In this document: positions 25,885-35,027 of the stretch, one piece after another
How the letters are laid out: the number at the start of each line of letters is the position of its first letter
Position numbering within the stretch: the first letter of the stretch is position 1
Source: Planctomycetota bacterium
GTDB lineage: Bacteria; Planctomycetota; Phycisphaerae; UBA1845; UTPLA1
Direction of reading: 5' to 3'
Length of the DNA: 64,000 nt
Assembly: GCA_016235815.1 (NCBI GenBank)
Contig: JACRIM010000045.1
Location: forward strand, 62,001-126,000
Program-made: the position numbers and the translations under genes
The notes under the pieces: generated by a model
The model's input: only the letters and a program-made list of their open reading frames with translations
What the model was told of the DNA's origin: nothing
Database searches by the model: none

Positions 25885-26828
25885 GTCGAGGCCTCCTGCG
25901 ATGTAATCGCGCGAACTCGCTCAACATCCCGGGTGATCTGCTCGGTCAACGCTTCTCGGTCGCCGAATTTGACCTGGTCGCGCAAACGGTGCATCAGTTC
26001 CAAAACTGCACATTCCGCGTACCAGTCGCCCGCGTCATCCAGCACGAATGCCTCGACCACAAGAGCGTTGCCGCCGAGCGTCGGGCGACGGCCGATACTG
26101 ATGGCGGCTGCGCGGCGCAACCCCGCCACCTCCGCGAATCCGGCATAGACCCCTTCGCCCGGAACAAGTTGCTCGCCCACATCGAGATTTATCGTTGGGT
26201 ACCCGAGTGTTCGGCCATCTCCCGCACCATGAATCACTGTTCCAACAAGGCGATACGCGCGACCCAGACACGCCGCCGCGTGATCGACCTGTCCTGTCGC
26301 GAGATAGTTCCGCGTCAGCGTGCTCGACACGATGACTTGCTCATCGCCGATGTGGGTGCGATAGGGCTCCACCACGCGCACCTGAAACCCGCCGCGCTGC
26401 GACATCGCCTGAAGCGTGTCGACATTTCCCTTCCGACCCCGACCGAAGCCGAAATTCGGCCCTTCGACGATGTACGACGGATGAATGCGTTTGATCAGAA
26501 TCTCTCTGACGAAATCATCGGCTGCGAGCGACAGGAGTGGCCAATCGGTGTCCAAACGAACAACCGCATCGGCCCCGGCGCGCTCCAATTGGTGAAGTTT
26601 CTCCTCCCACGGCGTCAGTCGCGGAACGACGCGATCGGGTTTGAGCAAATTGATCGGGTGGGGTTCGAAGGTCATGGCGATGACCGCAGCACTCGAGACC
26701 TTTGCAAGCGCGTGGGCCGTGCGGAGGATGCGCTGGTGCCCGAGGTGTACGCCGTCGAAGTTGCCGACCGTCAACACGCCGCCGCGCAGGCTGTCGTCGA
26801 TCGAGGCTACACCGCGGAAGACCTTCAT
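25881..26828 (-). CDS. ribF: Bifunctional riboflavin kinase / FAD synthetase
   Basis: 315 aa. The N-terminal FAD synthetase (nucleotidyltransferase) has TVGNFDGVHLGHQ; the C-terminal riboflavin kinase domain has GRTLGYPTINL and GVYAGFAEV. It makes FMN and then FAD from riboflavin. First gene of a three-gene operon with nrnA and the haem-motif protein; rbpA/truB-type neighbours often seen with ribF are absent. Confidence 0.93.
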   Translation of the reverse strand: MKVFRGVASIDDSLRGGVLTVGNFDGVHLGHQRILRTAHALAKVSSAAVIAMTFEPHPINLLKPDRVVPRLTPWEEKLHQLERAGADAVVRLDTDWPLLSLAADDFVREILIKRIHPSYIVEGPNFGFGRGRKGNVDTLQAMSQRGGFQVRVVEPYRTHIGDEQVIVSSTLTRNYLATGQVDHAAACLGRAYRLVGTVIHGAGDGRTLGYPTINLDVGEQLVPGEGVYAGFAEVAGLRRAAAISIGRRPTLGGNALVVEAFVLDDAGDWYAECAVLELMHRLRDQVKFGDREALTEQITRDVERVRAITSQEAST

Positions 26829-26858
26829 TGCGCCATACTCCGAGTGACCAAGCTGATT

Positions 26859-29075
26859 TCACTCCGGCTGGAAGGCCGCTCCACGGCGTTTCAACCGAAG
26901 GGCGTTCAACACGACCGTCAGCGAGCTCAGCATCATGGCCGCGGCCGCCCACGCCGGGGGCAGCCGACCCATCGCCGCTGCCGGAATCATAATTACATTG
27001 TAGACGAAGGCCCAGAACAGATTCTGGCGGATCACGCGTACGCTCGCCCGTGCAAGATCGACGGCATCGGCCACCAAGTGCGGCGTTGAGCCGATGAGGT
27101 TTATACCCGCCGATTCGCAAGCCACGTCGGCGCCGGTCGCAAAGGCAACTCCCACATCGGCCTCCGCAAGGGCTGCGGCATCGTTCACGCCGTCGCCGAT
27201 CATCGCAACCCGTCGGCCCTTTTCGCGGAGGCGGCGAATCTGGAGCAGCTTGTCCGACGGGGACTGCCGCGCGAGCGTCGTGCCAATGCCGACGGACTCG
27301 GCAACCTCGCGCGCCACCGGCTCCGAATCACCCGTCAGAAGCGCCACCTGAATGCCGCGCGACGTCAGCCGCTCGACCGCCGATTGTGCTGACGGCCGAA
27401 TCGTGTCGGCCAACCCGATGAAGCCCTGAATGACTCCGCTGCGTGCCACCGCGGTGATCGTGTAATTACCCGCCGGAAATTCCACGCGCCTTGCGCGATC
27501 CACTTCGACCCCGCGCGATTCGAGGAACGCCTCACTTCCCACAAGCACCTCGTTGCCGCCCAGCGTGGCGCACACACCGCCGCCCGGAATGAGTTCAAAC
27601 GCCGTCGGAACGTCCAGTGCGGCGCCATGGCGCCGAGCCTGTGCCTCCAACGAGCGTGCGATGGGGTGCGACGAGAATTGTTCGGCGCTCGCGGCGAGGG
27701 CGATCAACTCTGCTTCGCTGATGGATCCGATCGGCCGAGCCCATCGCACAGACAATTGCCCCGTCGTGAGCGTTCCGGTCTTATCCCACACCACGGTATC
27801 GACGCGACCCATTGCTTCCAGCATGGCGCCATCGCGCACCAGAATACCACGCATCGCCGCCATTCCGGAAGCGACGACCGTCACCACCGGCGTCGCCAAC
27901 CCCAGCGCACACGGGCATGCCACCACCAGTACGGCAATGGCGGCGCGCAGGCCGTTCGCCAGTTCCGTCCGACCGCCGATCACCATCCAGGTCACAAACG
28001 TGCCCACGGCAATCGCGATCACAATCGGCGTGAACACCGCGGCGATCTGATCCGCGAGGCGCTGCATGCGCGTCTGACCTGACTGTGCATTCGCCACGAG
28101 TTCGACAATGCGGCCAAAGGTGGATTGCGCGCCCACCGTGGTGGCTCGAAGCGTGATCGTTCCGTCCGTCACCAGCGTGCCGGCCATCGCAGAATCCCCC
28201 ACGGATTTCACAACAGGCATAGACTCGCCGGTCATCATGCTTTCGTCCACACCCGACCGGCCTTCAACGACCACGCCGTCAACAGGAATTGTGCTCTGCG
28301 GAGGAACGATGACGAGATCACCCACCACCACATCGTCGACCGCGATACTCTCAATCGCCTGACCGCGACGTACTCGCGCCGTCTTTGGCGCACGCCGGGC
28401 TAACGCCTTCATTGCCGACGAAGCGCCCAGTCGCGCCTTTGCCTCGAGATAGCGCCCAACACTGACGACGGCGAGGATCATGGCGGCCGCGTGAATATGA
28501 ACGAACGCCTCGTCGCGGGCCACGAACATTCCAAAGATGCTGCTGATCGTCGCGACGAAAACACCCATGCCGATCAGGGTGTCCATGTTCGGCGAGCGTC
28601 GGAGGACGGCGCGCAACCCTCCCACGAGGATCGGTGCACCCGCGGGGCTTCGCAGCAGCATCACGAGCAGCACAAGCTCCAGGATGAGTGCGGTCGTCTG
28701 GCTCGCAAGGGTGTGCGGCCAGAGCACGTGCCGGAAATGATCGACGGCGAGAATCGGCAGCGCGAGCCCGAGGGCCTGAATTAATGTTTGTCGGTGCTGA
28801 CGCAGCGACTCTTTCGCATCGCGATCCCCGGCCAGACGTTTCAGCATCTCCGCACCGGTCGCGGAGGCTTCGGCGTCATAGCCCGCCGCGCGAACCGCCG
28901 CGATTAATCGAGACGCAGGAACATCCTCCTTGGAAAGCGTGACACTGGCGGATTCCGTCAAGAGCTGAACGGACGCACTGGCGACTCCGTCGACCTCGCG
29001 CAATGCCCGCTCAACCGATGCCACGCAACCGGCACAGTGCATTCCGATGATTCTCAGATGTCGGTTTTCGGTCAT
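26859..29075 (-). CDS. copA: Copper-type P1B ATPase
   Basis: 738 aa. An N-terminal heavy-metal domain (GMHCAGC, residues ~11-17), then eight expected membrane helices with the ion-binding CPC in CPCALGLATPV, the phosphorylation site DKTGTLT, TGE-type actuator loop (MTGESMPV) and hinge GDGVNDAAAL. CPC plus a single CxxC domain fits monovalent copper export. The serine-rich segment before the catalytic domain is normal. It is monocistronic as far as visible, with no copper-responsive regulator adjacent. Confidence 0.93.
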   Translation of the reverse strand: MTENRHLRIIGMHCAGCVASVERALREVDGVASASVQLLTESASVTLSKEDVPASRLIAAVRAAGYDAEASATGAEMLKRLAGDRDAKESLRQHRQTLIQALGLALPILAVDHFRHVLWPHTLASQTTALILELVLLVMLLRSPAGAPILVGGLRAVLRRSPNMDTLIGMGVFVATISSIFGMFVARDEAFVHIHAAAMILAVVSVGRYLEAKARLGASSAMKALARRAPKTARVRRGQAIESIAVDDVVVGDLVIVPPQSTIPVDGVVVEGRSGVDESMMTGESMPVVKSVGDSAMAGTLVTDGTITLRATTVGAQSTFGRIVELVANAQSGQTRMQRLADQIAAVFTPIVIAIAVGTFVTWMVIGGRTELANGLRAAIAVLVVACPCALGLATPVVTVVASGMAAMRGILVRDGAMLEAMGRVDTVVWDKTGTLTTGQLSVRWARPIGSISEAELIALAASAEQFSSHPIARSLEAQARRHGAALDVPTAFELIPGGGVCATLGGNEVLVGSEAFLESRGVEVDRARRVEFPAGNYTITAVARSGVIQGFIGLADTIRPSAQSAVERLTSRGIQVALLTGDSEPVAREVAESVGIGTTLARQSPSDKLLQIRRLREKGRRVAMIGDGVNDAAALAEADVGVAFATGADVACESAGINLIGSTPHLVADAVDLARASVRVIRQNLFWAFVYNVIMIPAAAMGRLPPAWAAAAMMLSSLTVVLNALRLKRRGAAFQPE

Positions 29076-29119
29076 CGTAATCCCGGCCGGCCTGACCGAG
29101 TGGTGGTCGATAAAAACAC

Positions 29120-29149
29120 TGAAATCCGAAACGCCAAAACACCAAAAGC
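29120..29149. repeat. Left flank repeat of the four-helix-bundle gene
   Basis: Contains ACGCCAAAACACCAAAA, imperfectly inverted relative to the sequence at 29681-29715 on the other side of the gene. The two flanks could pair over about 22 bases with several mismatches. Confidence 0.45.
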
Positions 29150-29196
29150 TCGATCCATGCGACGCACTCTCACAAGTTCAGCCAGGCCATGCGTAC

Positions 29197-29619
29197 TCAT
29201 TTGACAGCGCGAATTCTTCGCGGGCTGACCGGCGACGGCATCTGCTCCGGAGCAGAGTCGGCAACACGCGATTGAGTCTTACGTACGATGGACGAGAGAA
29301 TTCGTGTCAGTTCATCCGATTCTTCGCGAAGCTTGATCGCAGCGCCCCCGGAAACAAGGCCAACGCATATTGCCAAGTCGATCCAGTAGTTTGTTTCTGC
29401 CGCTTCCTTTCGAGCGATGCTGCACTTGTATGCGAATTCGGAGGCCGTGTGCGCGTTGTCCGCTTCTCGAACATTCGCACCAACTCCACAGCCTGACCGA
29501 ATAAGTTGCTTTCCAATCTCCCAGCCTTTTATGTTTTTCGGGAGGGTATCAACCAATTCGACTATTTGGCGAGCGAAATGAAAAGTCCGCTCCTTCAAAT
29601 CTCCTTGAATTCGCGACAT
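29197..29619 (-). CDS. Four-helix-bundle protein (S23 / 23S rRNA intervening-sequence family)
   Basis: 140 aa. Helical throughout, with the family pattern: IVELVDTLPKNIKGWEIGKQLIRSG, GVGANVREAD and ARKEAAETNYWIDL (landmarks only). Members are encoded in rRNA intervening sequences of some bacteria and elsewhere as standalone genes; no catalytic activity is known. Here it stands alone between copA and a nucleoside hydrolase gene and is flanked by imperfect inverted repeats, which suggests it travelled as a small unit. Confidence 0.85.
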   Translation of the reverse strand: MSRIQGDLKERTFHFARQIVELVDTLPKNIKGWEIGKQLIRSGCGVGANVREADNAHTASEFAYKCSIARKEAAETNYWIDLAICVGLVSGGAAIKLREESDELTRILSSIVRKTQSRVADSAPEQMPSPVSPRRIRAVK

Positions 29620-29680
29620 ACCCTTGCCTAGCCCTCGTATGGGTCCCTGAAACTCTTGGTCTTTCGCGTCACAACGCCGG

Positions 29681-29715
29681 GCATTTTGGCTCTTGGCGTT
29701 TTGGCTTTCCGGCTT
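29681..29715. repeat. Right flank repeat of the four-helix-bundle gene
   Basis: Contains TTTTGGCTCTTGGCGTTTTGG, imperfect inverse of the left flank at 29120-29149. AAGCCAAAACGCCAA-type strings are low-complexity, so chance is possible, but they bracket exactly one gene. Confidence 0.45.
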
Positions 29716-29721
29716 TATCCC

Positions 29722-30648
29722 TCAGACGACGAATGCTTCATGACAGAGCGATTCTAGCAGGTTCTCCAGCAGATCGACGGCGTTGACGGCCGTGAGCAGA
29801 TCGACGCGCTGCGCCGGGTCGCCGCCAAGTTGCGGCTTGCACCGGCCCGCCTCGGGGCCAGTCGTGAGCACATCGAGCCTCATGCGCGTGCGCATGAAAA
29901 GGTCCGGCCAAAGCAGCGCGGCCGCGGCGACGGCGTCATGGATGTGCGTCTTGCCGACGCCGGGCGGATGATCGGCTGCCAGTGCTGAACGGAGGAGCGT
30001 CGCGAGCGTTTGCCCGATTCGTGTGCCGCTGGCCGAAAGGTGAGCGACGTGCGACTCGTCAAGCGCGAGAAACGAGGTGACATCGAGCGGAGCGACCGTG
30101 ATCGGCAGGCCCGACGAAAGCACCTTTGCGGCAGCGGCCGGATCGCGATGGAAGTTGAACTCGGTCGCGGCGACGTTGCCCTTGCTCCACACCGCGCCGC
30201 CGGAAATTGCGACGCGGGCAATTTTCGATTTCAAATCCGGTGCGTCGTTTACGAGCGCGGCAAGATTTGTCAACGGACCAAGCGACAGGATCGTTACCTG
30301 GTCCCCGGTTAGTTCGAGGCAACGGCGATACACCGCTAGGAAATCGTGCTCGACGTCGGCCTGTCCATCGGGAAGGGCGCAGTCTCCCAATCCGTCCTTA
30401 CCGGTTGGAAAAAACCTGCCCGCCTGTACTGATGAACTTGGCTGCAACCCTCTCGCAATTGCCGGCATTCGCGCCGGGGCAAACGCGGTCAGCACGCGGC
30501 CGATGTTGGAGGCGACTTGATCAACCGCCACGCGCCCGCCGACGCCGATCACTGCGCGAACCTCAAGCGCGGCACTGGAAAGCGCCAGCCCCACGGCGAC
30601 GGCGTCGTCGATTCCCATATCGGTGTCGATGATCAGAGGCGTGGCCAT
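29722..30648 (-). CDS. Inosine-uridine type nucleoside hydrolase
   Basis: 308 aa. Begins with the calcium-binding cluster DTDMGIDDA at residues ~7-15 and contains SLGPLTNLA and the conserved HDAVAAAALL near the C-terminus. These enzymes cleave nucleosides into base and ribose. The start was chosen at the ATG just before this cluster; the frame extends 159 bases further but overlaps galK. It is divergent from galK, with 61 bases between starts. Confidence 0.9.
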   Translation of the reverse strand: MATPLIIDTDMGIDDAVAVGLALSSAALEVRAVIGVGGRVAVDQVASNIGRVLTAFAPARMPAIARGLQPSSSVQAGRFFPTGKDGLGDCALPDGQADVEHDFLAVYRRCLELTGDQVTILSLGPLTNLAALVNDAPDLKSKIARVAISGGAVWSKGNVAATEFNFHRDPAAAAKVLSSGLPITVAPLDVTSFLALDESHVAHLSASGTRIGQTLATLLRSALAADHPPGVGKTHIHDAVAAAALLWPDLFMRTRMRLDVLTTGPEAGRCKPQLGGDPAQRVDLLTAVNAVDLLENLLESLCHEAFVV

Positions 30649-30709
30649 TTGAACCCACCTGCTGTGAGGACTGAAGCGTACAATTGCGATTATCCAACGA
30701 GGTGCCTGC

Positions 30710-31882
30710 ATGGTCAACGTGAAGACACTGGTCGAAGAATTCCGACGCCGATTCCCGCATTGCACGCCAGAGGTGATCGCGCGGGCGCCGGGCCGCGTGA
30801 ACCTCATCGGTGAACACGTCGATTACAACGGCGGGCTGGTGATGCCGTTTGCGATTCCGCTTGCGACGTGGGTGGTTGCGGGGCGGCGGGATGACGATCG
30901 CGTCGTCGCGCAGAGTCTTCAATCCAAGGAGGCTGTCCAATTTGACGCGCACCAAATCGGGAAGCCATTGATAGGATGGGGCGCTTATGTTCAGGGAGTC
31001 CTACACGAGTTGCAGGTGCGAGGTCTTCCCCGAAACGGAATCAACTTTCTAATCAACAGCGATGTACCGTCGGGCGCTGGGTTGTCGTCAAGCGCGGCAC
31101 TGGAAGCCGCCGTTGCGCTGGCTGCAATTGAATTATTTGGGCCCAGGCTAACGCACGATGAGATTGCGGATGCGTGTCGTGCCGCCGAGCATGATTTTGC
31201 TTTGGTTCCTTGCGGCATCATGGACCAGATTGCAAGCGTGTGCAGTCGTTCTGACCACGTCATGCTATTGAATTGTCGCAACGGGTCGTTTGAGCATATT
31301 CCGTGGCCCCGGACAAATGTTCGCATCACCGTTGTGGACAGCCGGAGTCCTCACAAACTGTCAACGGGGGACTATGCACTGCGGGTAAGGGAATGCGAAC
31401 TCGTACGTTCCTATCTGAAAGAACAAGCTAATTGGTTCGTAGGCTTTCGAGAGGCGTCGCTCAGCAGGCTGGCGGTGCATGGGTCAAAAATTCACCCTAC
31501 GATACAACTCCGCCGCGCCCGCCATGTGATCACGGAGATCGCGCGAGTTCGCGACGCCGCCGATGCCCTGCGGCGCGGCGATTTCCCAACGCTCGGCCGC
31601 CTGATGAATGAAAGCCACCAGTCGCTCGCCGAGGATTACGAAGTCTCCACACCGCAAGTGGATGCCCTGGCCGACTGCATTCGAAAGGTGCCCGGCGTAT
31701 TCGGTGCGCGATTGACCGGCGCGGGGTTTGGCGGATGTGTCGTCGCAGTCGCAGAGCAATCCGCAGTGAACGCCATCGAGTCCGCCGTCCGGCGCGACTA
31801 TGATCCGCATTTTGGTGTCACCGCGCCGGTGTGGACATGGCATCCGTCGGAGGGCGCGACGGTTCAACGGTTGGATACCTGA
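30710..31882 (+). CDS. galK: Galactokinase
   Basis: 390 aa. GHMP kinase signatures: RVNLIGEHVDYNGG near the N-terminus (galactokinase signature), the ATP-binding PSGAGLSSSAA, and C-terminal GAGFGGC. It phosphorylates galactose at C1 in the Leloir pathway; the partner genes are not adjacent. GAGG lies nine bases before the ATG and a TACAAT -10-like box at 30679. Confidence 0.93.
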   Translation: MVNVKTLVEEFRRRFPHCTPEVIARAPGRVNLIGEHVDYNGGLVMPFAIPLATWVVAGRRDDDRVVAQSLQSKEAVQFDAHQIGKPLIGWGAYVQGVLHELQVRGLPRNGINFLINSDVPSGAGLSSSAALEAAVALAAIELFGPRLTHDEIADACRAAEHDFALVPCGIMDQIASVCSRSDHVMLLNCRNGSFEHIPWPRTNVRITVVDSRSPHKLSTGDYALRVRECELVRSYLKEQANWFVGFREASLSRLAVHGSKIHPTIQLRRARHVITEIARVRDAADALRRGDFPTLGRLMNESHQSLAEDYEVSTPQVDALADCIRKVPGVFGARLTGAGFGGCVVAVAEQSAVNAIESAVRRDYDPHFGVTAPVWTWHPSEGATVQRLDT

Positions 31883-31895
31883 CTCCAAAAACAAT

Positions 31896-32909
31896 ATGAA
31901 TCAACTTGTGAACATGGTGATCGATGGTATGACGCTCTCGGAAGCCGAGAGCCGCTCGCTGTTTGAGTCCATCATGAAGGGAGAGGTCGCGGATGAGGAA
32001 TCGGAGCAAGTCCTTGGCGCCATGAGCGCGCGAGGCGAAACGGTGGACGAAATCGTCGGCGCGGCTTCGGTGCTTCGCCGACACGTCACGCCGATTCCCT
32101 GCGAATTCCCCAACGCCATCGACACCTGCGGCACTGGTGGCGACGGGATCAGCACGTTCAACGTTTCAACCGCCGCCGCAATCGTTGCCGCCGCCGCCGG
32201 GGCCAAGGTCGCCAAGCACGGAAACCGCAGCTACACACGAAAAAGCGGCTCGGCCGAAGTGCTGACGGAACTGGGCGTGAATGTTGACGCGTCTCCCGCC
32301 GTCGTTGCGCGGTGCATTTGCGAAGTCGGGATCGGCTTCCTCCACGCCGCGCGACTTCACCCCGCCATGGCCCGCGTGGCGGAGATTCGCCGGCGCATCG
32401 GCAAACCGACGATCTTCAACATGCTCGGCCCACTGGCGAACCCGGCCAGCGTGCGCCGACAGATCATCGGGGTGCCGCGCGACGCGTGGATCGACAAACT
32501 TGCCGCCGCGCTCGCCCGACTAGGCACGGAATACTCATTAGTTGTGTGCGGCGAGGGCCGACTCTGCGACTTCACCATCACCGGGCCGAGTCGTTACGCC
32601 GAGATTCGTGGATCACATGCCACCATGCAGGAGATATCCCCCACCGCGCTGGGCATGAAACTCGCACCGCTTGAATCGCTGATTGTTTCAAGCCCCCAGG
32701 AAAGTGCGTCGGCGATTCGCGCTGTGCTAAACGGTGAAACCGGCCCGCGCCGCAATCACACGCTCTTCAATGCTGCCGCTGCACTGGTTGTCGCCGACGT
32801 TGCCGTAGATTTCGCTCAGGGTCTCAACGATGCTGCTCGCGCAGTCGATTCTGGAGAGGCGAGTCGCACGCTTGATTCGCTAAGTCGACTTTCTCACGCC
32901 CCGGCCTGA
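31896..32909 (+). CDS. trpD: Anthranilate phosphoribosyltransferase
   Basis: 337 aa. Glycine-rich PRPP-binding DTCGTGGDG (~71-79), KHGNRSYTRKSGSAEVL and NMLGPLANP are all conserved. It joins phosphoribosyl pyrophosphate to anthranilate in tryptophan synthesis. The ATG at 31896 is preferred over an upstream start inside galK. It follows galK by 13 bases on the same strand and converges with trpE, overlapping it by 16 bases; trpG, trpC and others are not here. Confidence 0.93.
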   Translation: MNQLVNMVIDGMTLSEAESRSLFESIMKGEVADEESEQVLGAMSARGETVDEIVGAASVLRRHVTPIPCEFPNAIDTCGTGGDGISTFNVSTAAAIVAAAAGAKVAKHGNRSYTRKSGSAEVLTELGVNVDASPAVVARCICEVGIGFLHAARLHPAMARVAEIRRRIGKPTIFNMLGPLANPASVRRQIIGVPRDAWIDKLAAALARLGTEYSLVVCGEGRLCDFTITGPSRYAEIRGSHATMQEISPTALGMKLAPLESLIVSSPQESASAIRAVLNGETGPRRNHTLFNAAAALVVADVAVDFAQGLNDAARAVDSGEASRTLDSLSRLSHAPA

Positions 32910-34411
32910 GCCATTGCCACCGCCGCCAATAGCGCCTTCGCCTTATTCAGCGTTTCCTCATACTCCGCCTTCGGCTCGCTGTCGGCCACAATGCCCGCGC
33001 CGGCCTGAATATCCACCGTCCAACGCCCGCTCGCGCCCGGCGTGATCACCATGGTTCGCAGGGCGATGCAGGTGTCCATGTTGCCTGAGAAATCGAAATA
33101 ACCCACCGCCCCGCCGTACGGCCCGCGGCGCACCGGTTCCAGCTCGTCGATGATCTCCATGGCGCGAATCTTCGGCGCGCCGCTCACCGTGCCGACAGGC
33201 AGGCACGCCTTGAGGGCATCGATCGCGGTGCGGCCGTCGGCCAGTCGTCCGGTGACATTGCTGCTGATGTGCATAACGTGGCTGTAGCGCTCAACCGTCA
33301 TCAGCTCCGTCAGCGCCACCGACCCCGGCCGGGCCACGCGGCCGACATCGTTTCGCCCGAGGTCAACGAGCATGATGTGCTCGGCGCGGTCCTTCGGGTC
33401 AGCGAGAAGTTCCGTTTCCAGCGCGACATCTTCTTCGGTCGTCGCGCCCCGCCGTCGCGTACCGGCCAATGGGCGATTTGTAATCACCCCGTCTTCGACG
33501 CGACAAAGTATCTCCGGGCTGGCTCCGACAAGGATGCACTTGGGGCTTTTGAGGAAAAACATAAACGGCGACGGATTCACGACGCGCAGGGCACGATAGA
33601 TGTCGAACGGGTCGGCCGCCGTCTCCACGCGCAGCCGCTGGCTCAACACGACCTGAAAAATATCCCCCGCGACAATGTATTCCTTCGCCTTCCGGACGGC
33701 AGACTCAAAACCGGCCTGCGTGAACGTGCTCGCAAACGGCACGTCGGGCCGTGCATCCGGTGACAACTCATCCGAGAGCGACGTCACCGGTTCGCGCAGC
33801 CTGGCCACCAGCTCCTCTATTCGGCGACGCGCGCCGGCATACTCCGCCTCAGCCGTTCCGCGCGACAAATCGGCGTGCGCGACCACAAGCATCGTCTTGT
33901 TCACATGGTCGAAGATAACCAACGAGTCGTAGATGCCGAAGTCGATGTCATCGAGCCGCCGATCATCCTGCGGCGCATTGGGTAGTGCTTCAAAATAGCG
34001 GACCGTGTCGTACCCCGCGAAGCCCACGGCGCCGCCCCGGAAGCGCGGCAGACGAATGCCGGGCATGGCGATGGCCGACGATGTTCCCCTCTCGTTCCGC
34101 AGCTGTTGCAACACACTCAGCGGATCGCCGACGTGGCTCAGTAGTTCAACCGATCCATCGGCCCGGGTAATCGAAGCGGCGTCACCGCGCGCCGTCAGCA
34201 CCGTTGACGGCGACACGCCCACCATGCTGTACCGCGCGATCTGCTCGCCGCCGACAACACTTTCCAGAAGAAAGGCCCGATCCGCGCCGCGCGAGAGTGC
34301 GGCGAAGGCGCTCACCGGTGTCATTCGATCCGCCAGAAGTCGGCGAATGACCGGCACCAATCCGCCACCTGCACTGCGAATCGCATCCAATGTCGGGTGA
34401 TAGACCGTCAC
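32894..34411 (-). CDS. trpE: Anthranilate synthase component I
   Basis: 505 aa. Chorismate-binding domain complete, with PLAGTRRRG, VDLGRNDVGRVA, GAPKIRAMEIIDELEP and the C-terminal GAGIVADS. N-terminal LLES-type segment (FLLESVVGGEQ) matches the tryptophan feedback-inhibition region. GTG start preceded by GAGGGAG. It converts chorismate and glutamine to anthranilate with a separate glutaminase subunit that is not in this window. The 3' ends of trpD and trpE overlap. Confidence 0.93.
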   Translation of the reverse strand: MTVYHPTLDAIRSAGGGLVPVIRRLLADRMTPVSAFAALSRGADRAFLLESVVGGEQIARYSMVGVSPSTVLTARGDAASITRADGSVELLSHVGDPLSVLQQLRNERGTSSAIAMPGIRLPRFRGGAVGFAGYDTVRYFEALPNAPQDDRRLDDIDFGIYDSLVIFDHVNKTMLVVAHADLSRGTAEAEYAGARRRIEELVARLREPVTSLSDELSPDARPDVPFASTFTQAGFESAVRKAKEYIVAGDIFQVVLSQRLRVETAADPFDIYRALRVVNPSPFMFFLKSPKCILVGASPEILCRVEDGVITNRPLAGTRRRGATTEEDVALETELLADPKDRAEHIMLVDLGRNDVGRVARPGSVALTELMTVERYSHVMHISSNVTGRLADGRTAIDALKACLPVGTVSGAPKIRAMEIIDELEPVRRGPYGGAVGYFDFSGNMDTCIALRTMVITPGASGRWTVDIQAGAGIVADSEPKAEYEETLNKAKALLAAVAMAQAGA

Positions 34412-34465
34412 ACCATCTCCCTCGTTCCATCCATGATAGCGGGGCAGCGTGCGGCAGTTGAGTCG

Positions 34466-34894
34466 CTACTTCTTCGACAGCAGCTTCTTCAGTATCTTCT
34501 GAGCCTGGCCCATCTCCGTGGCTGTTGCGAAGGCGATGTAGCAGACGTTGCGACGACTGATCGAGGCCGCCGACAGACCGCGGATGTTCAAACCGGCCGA
34601 GGCCAAGCCGCGCGTGAGATGCGCGCCCAGTCCCGGTCGATCCGGACCTTCGATGCGTAGGGCGTGCATTCCCTCAGCCTTTTGCAATCCCACATCCTTT
34701 GCGGCCCGAAGCACCTTCGCGCCCTTGAGCGGCGCAAGAAAAACACGGGAAGTATTCTGCGAAACCCGTCTGGCGATCACAAATTCGAGATTGGCCCCCG
34801 CGTTGGTCAGGGCCTCAAGTACCCTCGCCAGCATCCCGGGTCGATTCATGAGGTCCGTTGCATACGCTTCGACTGCTTTAATGGAATACGCCAT
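34466..34894 (-). CDS. ACT-domain protein
   Basis: 142 aa, two ACT-like halves: the first with NRPGMLARVLEALTNAGANL, the second with DRPGLGAHLTRGLASAGLNI. ACT pairs usually bind amino acids or other small ligands to regulate enzymes. No catalytic domain is attached. It lies 54 bases upstream of trpE on the same strand, so regulation of an amino-acid pathway is a reasonable guess; the ligand is unknown. Confidence 0.8.
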   Translation of the reverse strand: MAYSIKAVEAYATDLMNRPGMLARVLEALTNAGANLEFVIARRVSQNTSRVFLAPLKGAKVLRAAKDVGLQKAEGMHALRIEGPDRPGLGAHLTRGLASAGLNIRGLSAASISRRNVCYIAFATATEMGQAQKILKKLLSKK

Positions 34895-35027
34895 AGCGGA
34901 GCTCCTTCGTGTGCGTTCGACACGGAGCCTATCCGATAGGTAAGGAAGGATTCAACTGGGCGACAAAAATGCCGCGGGGCCGCACCCCACCCCATCGTCA
35001 TTCACGAAGAAATTCTCGTGCAATCCG

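Noticed and set aside
25869-27089. Plus-strand frame of 406 codons
   Set aside because: Antisense to ribF and the end of copA; no domain or ribosome-binding site.
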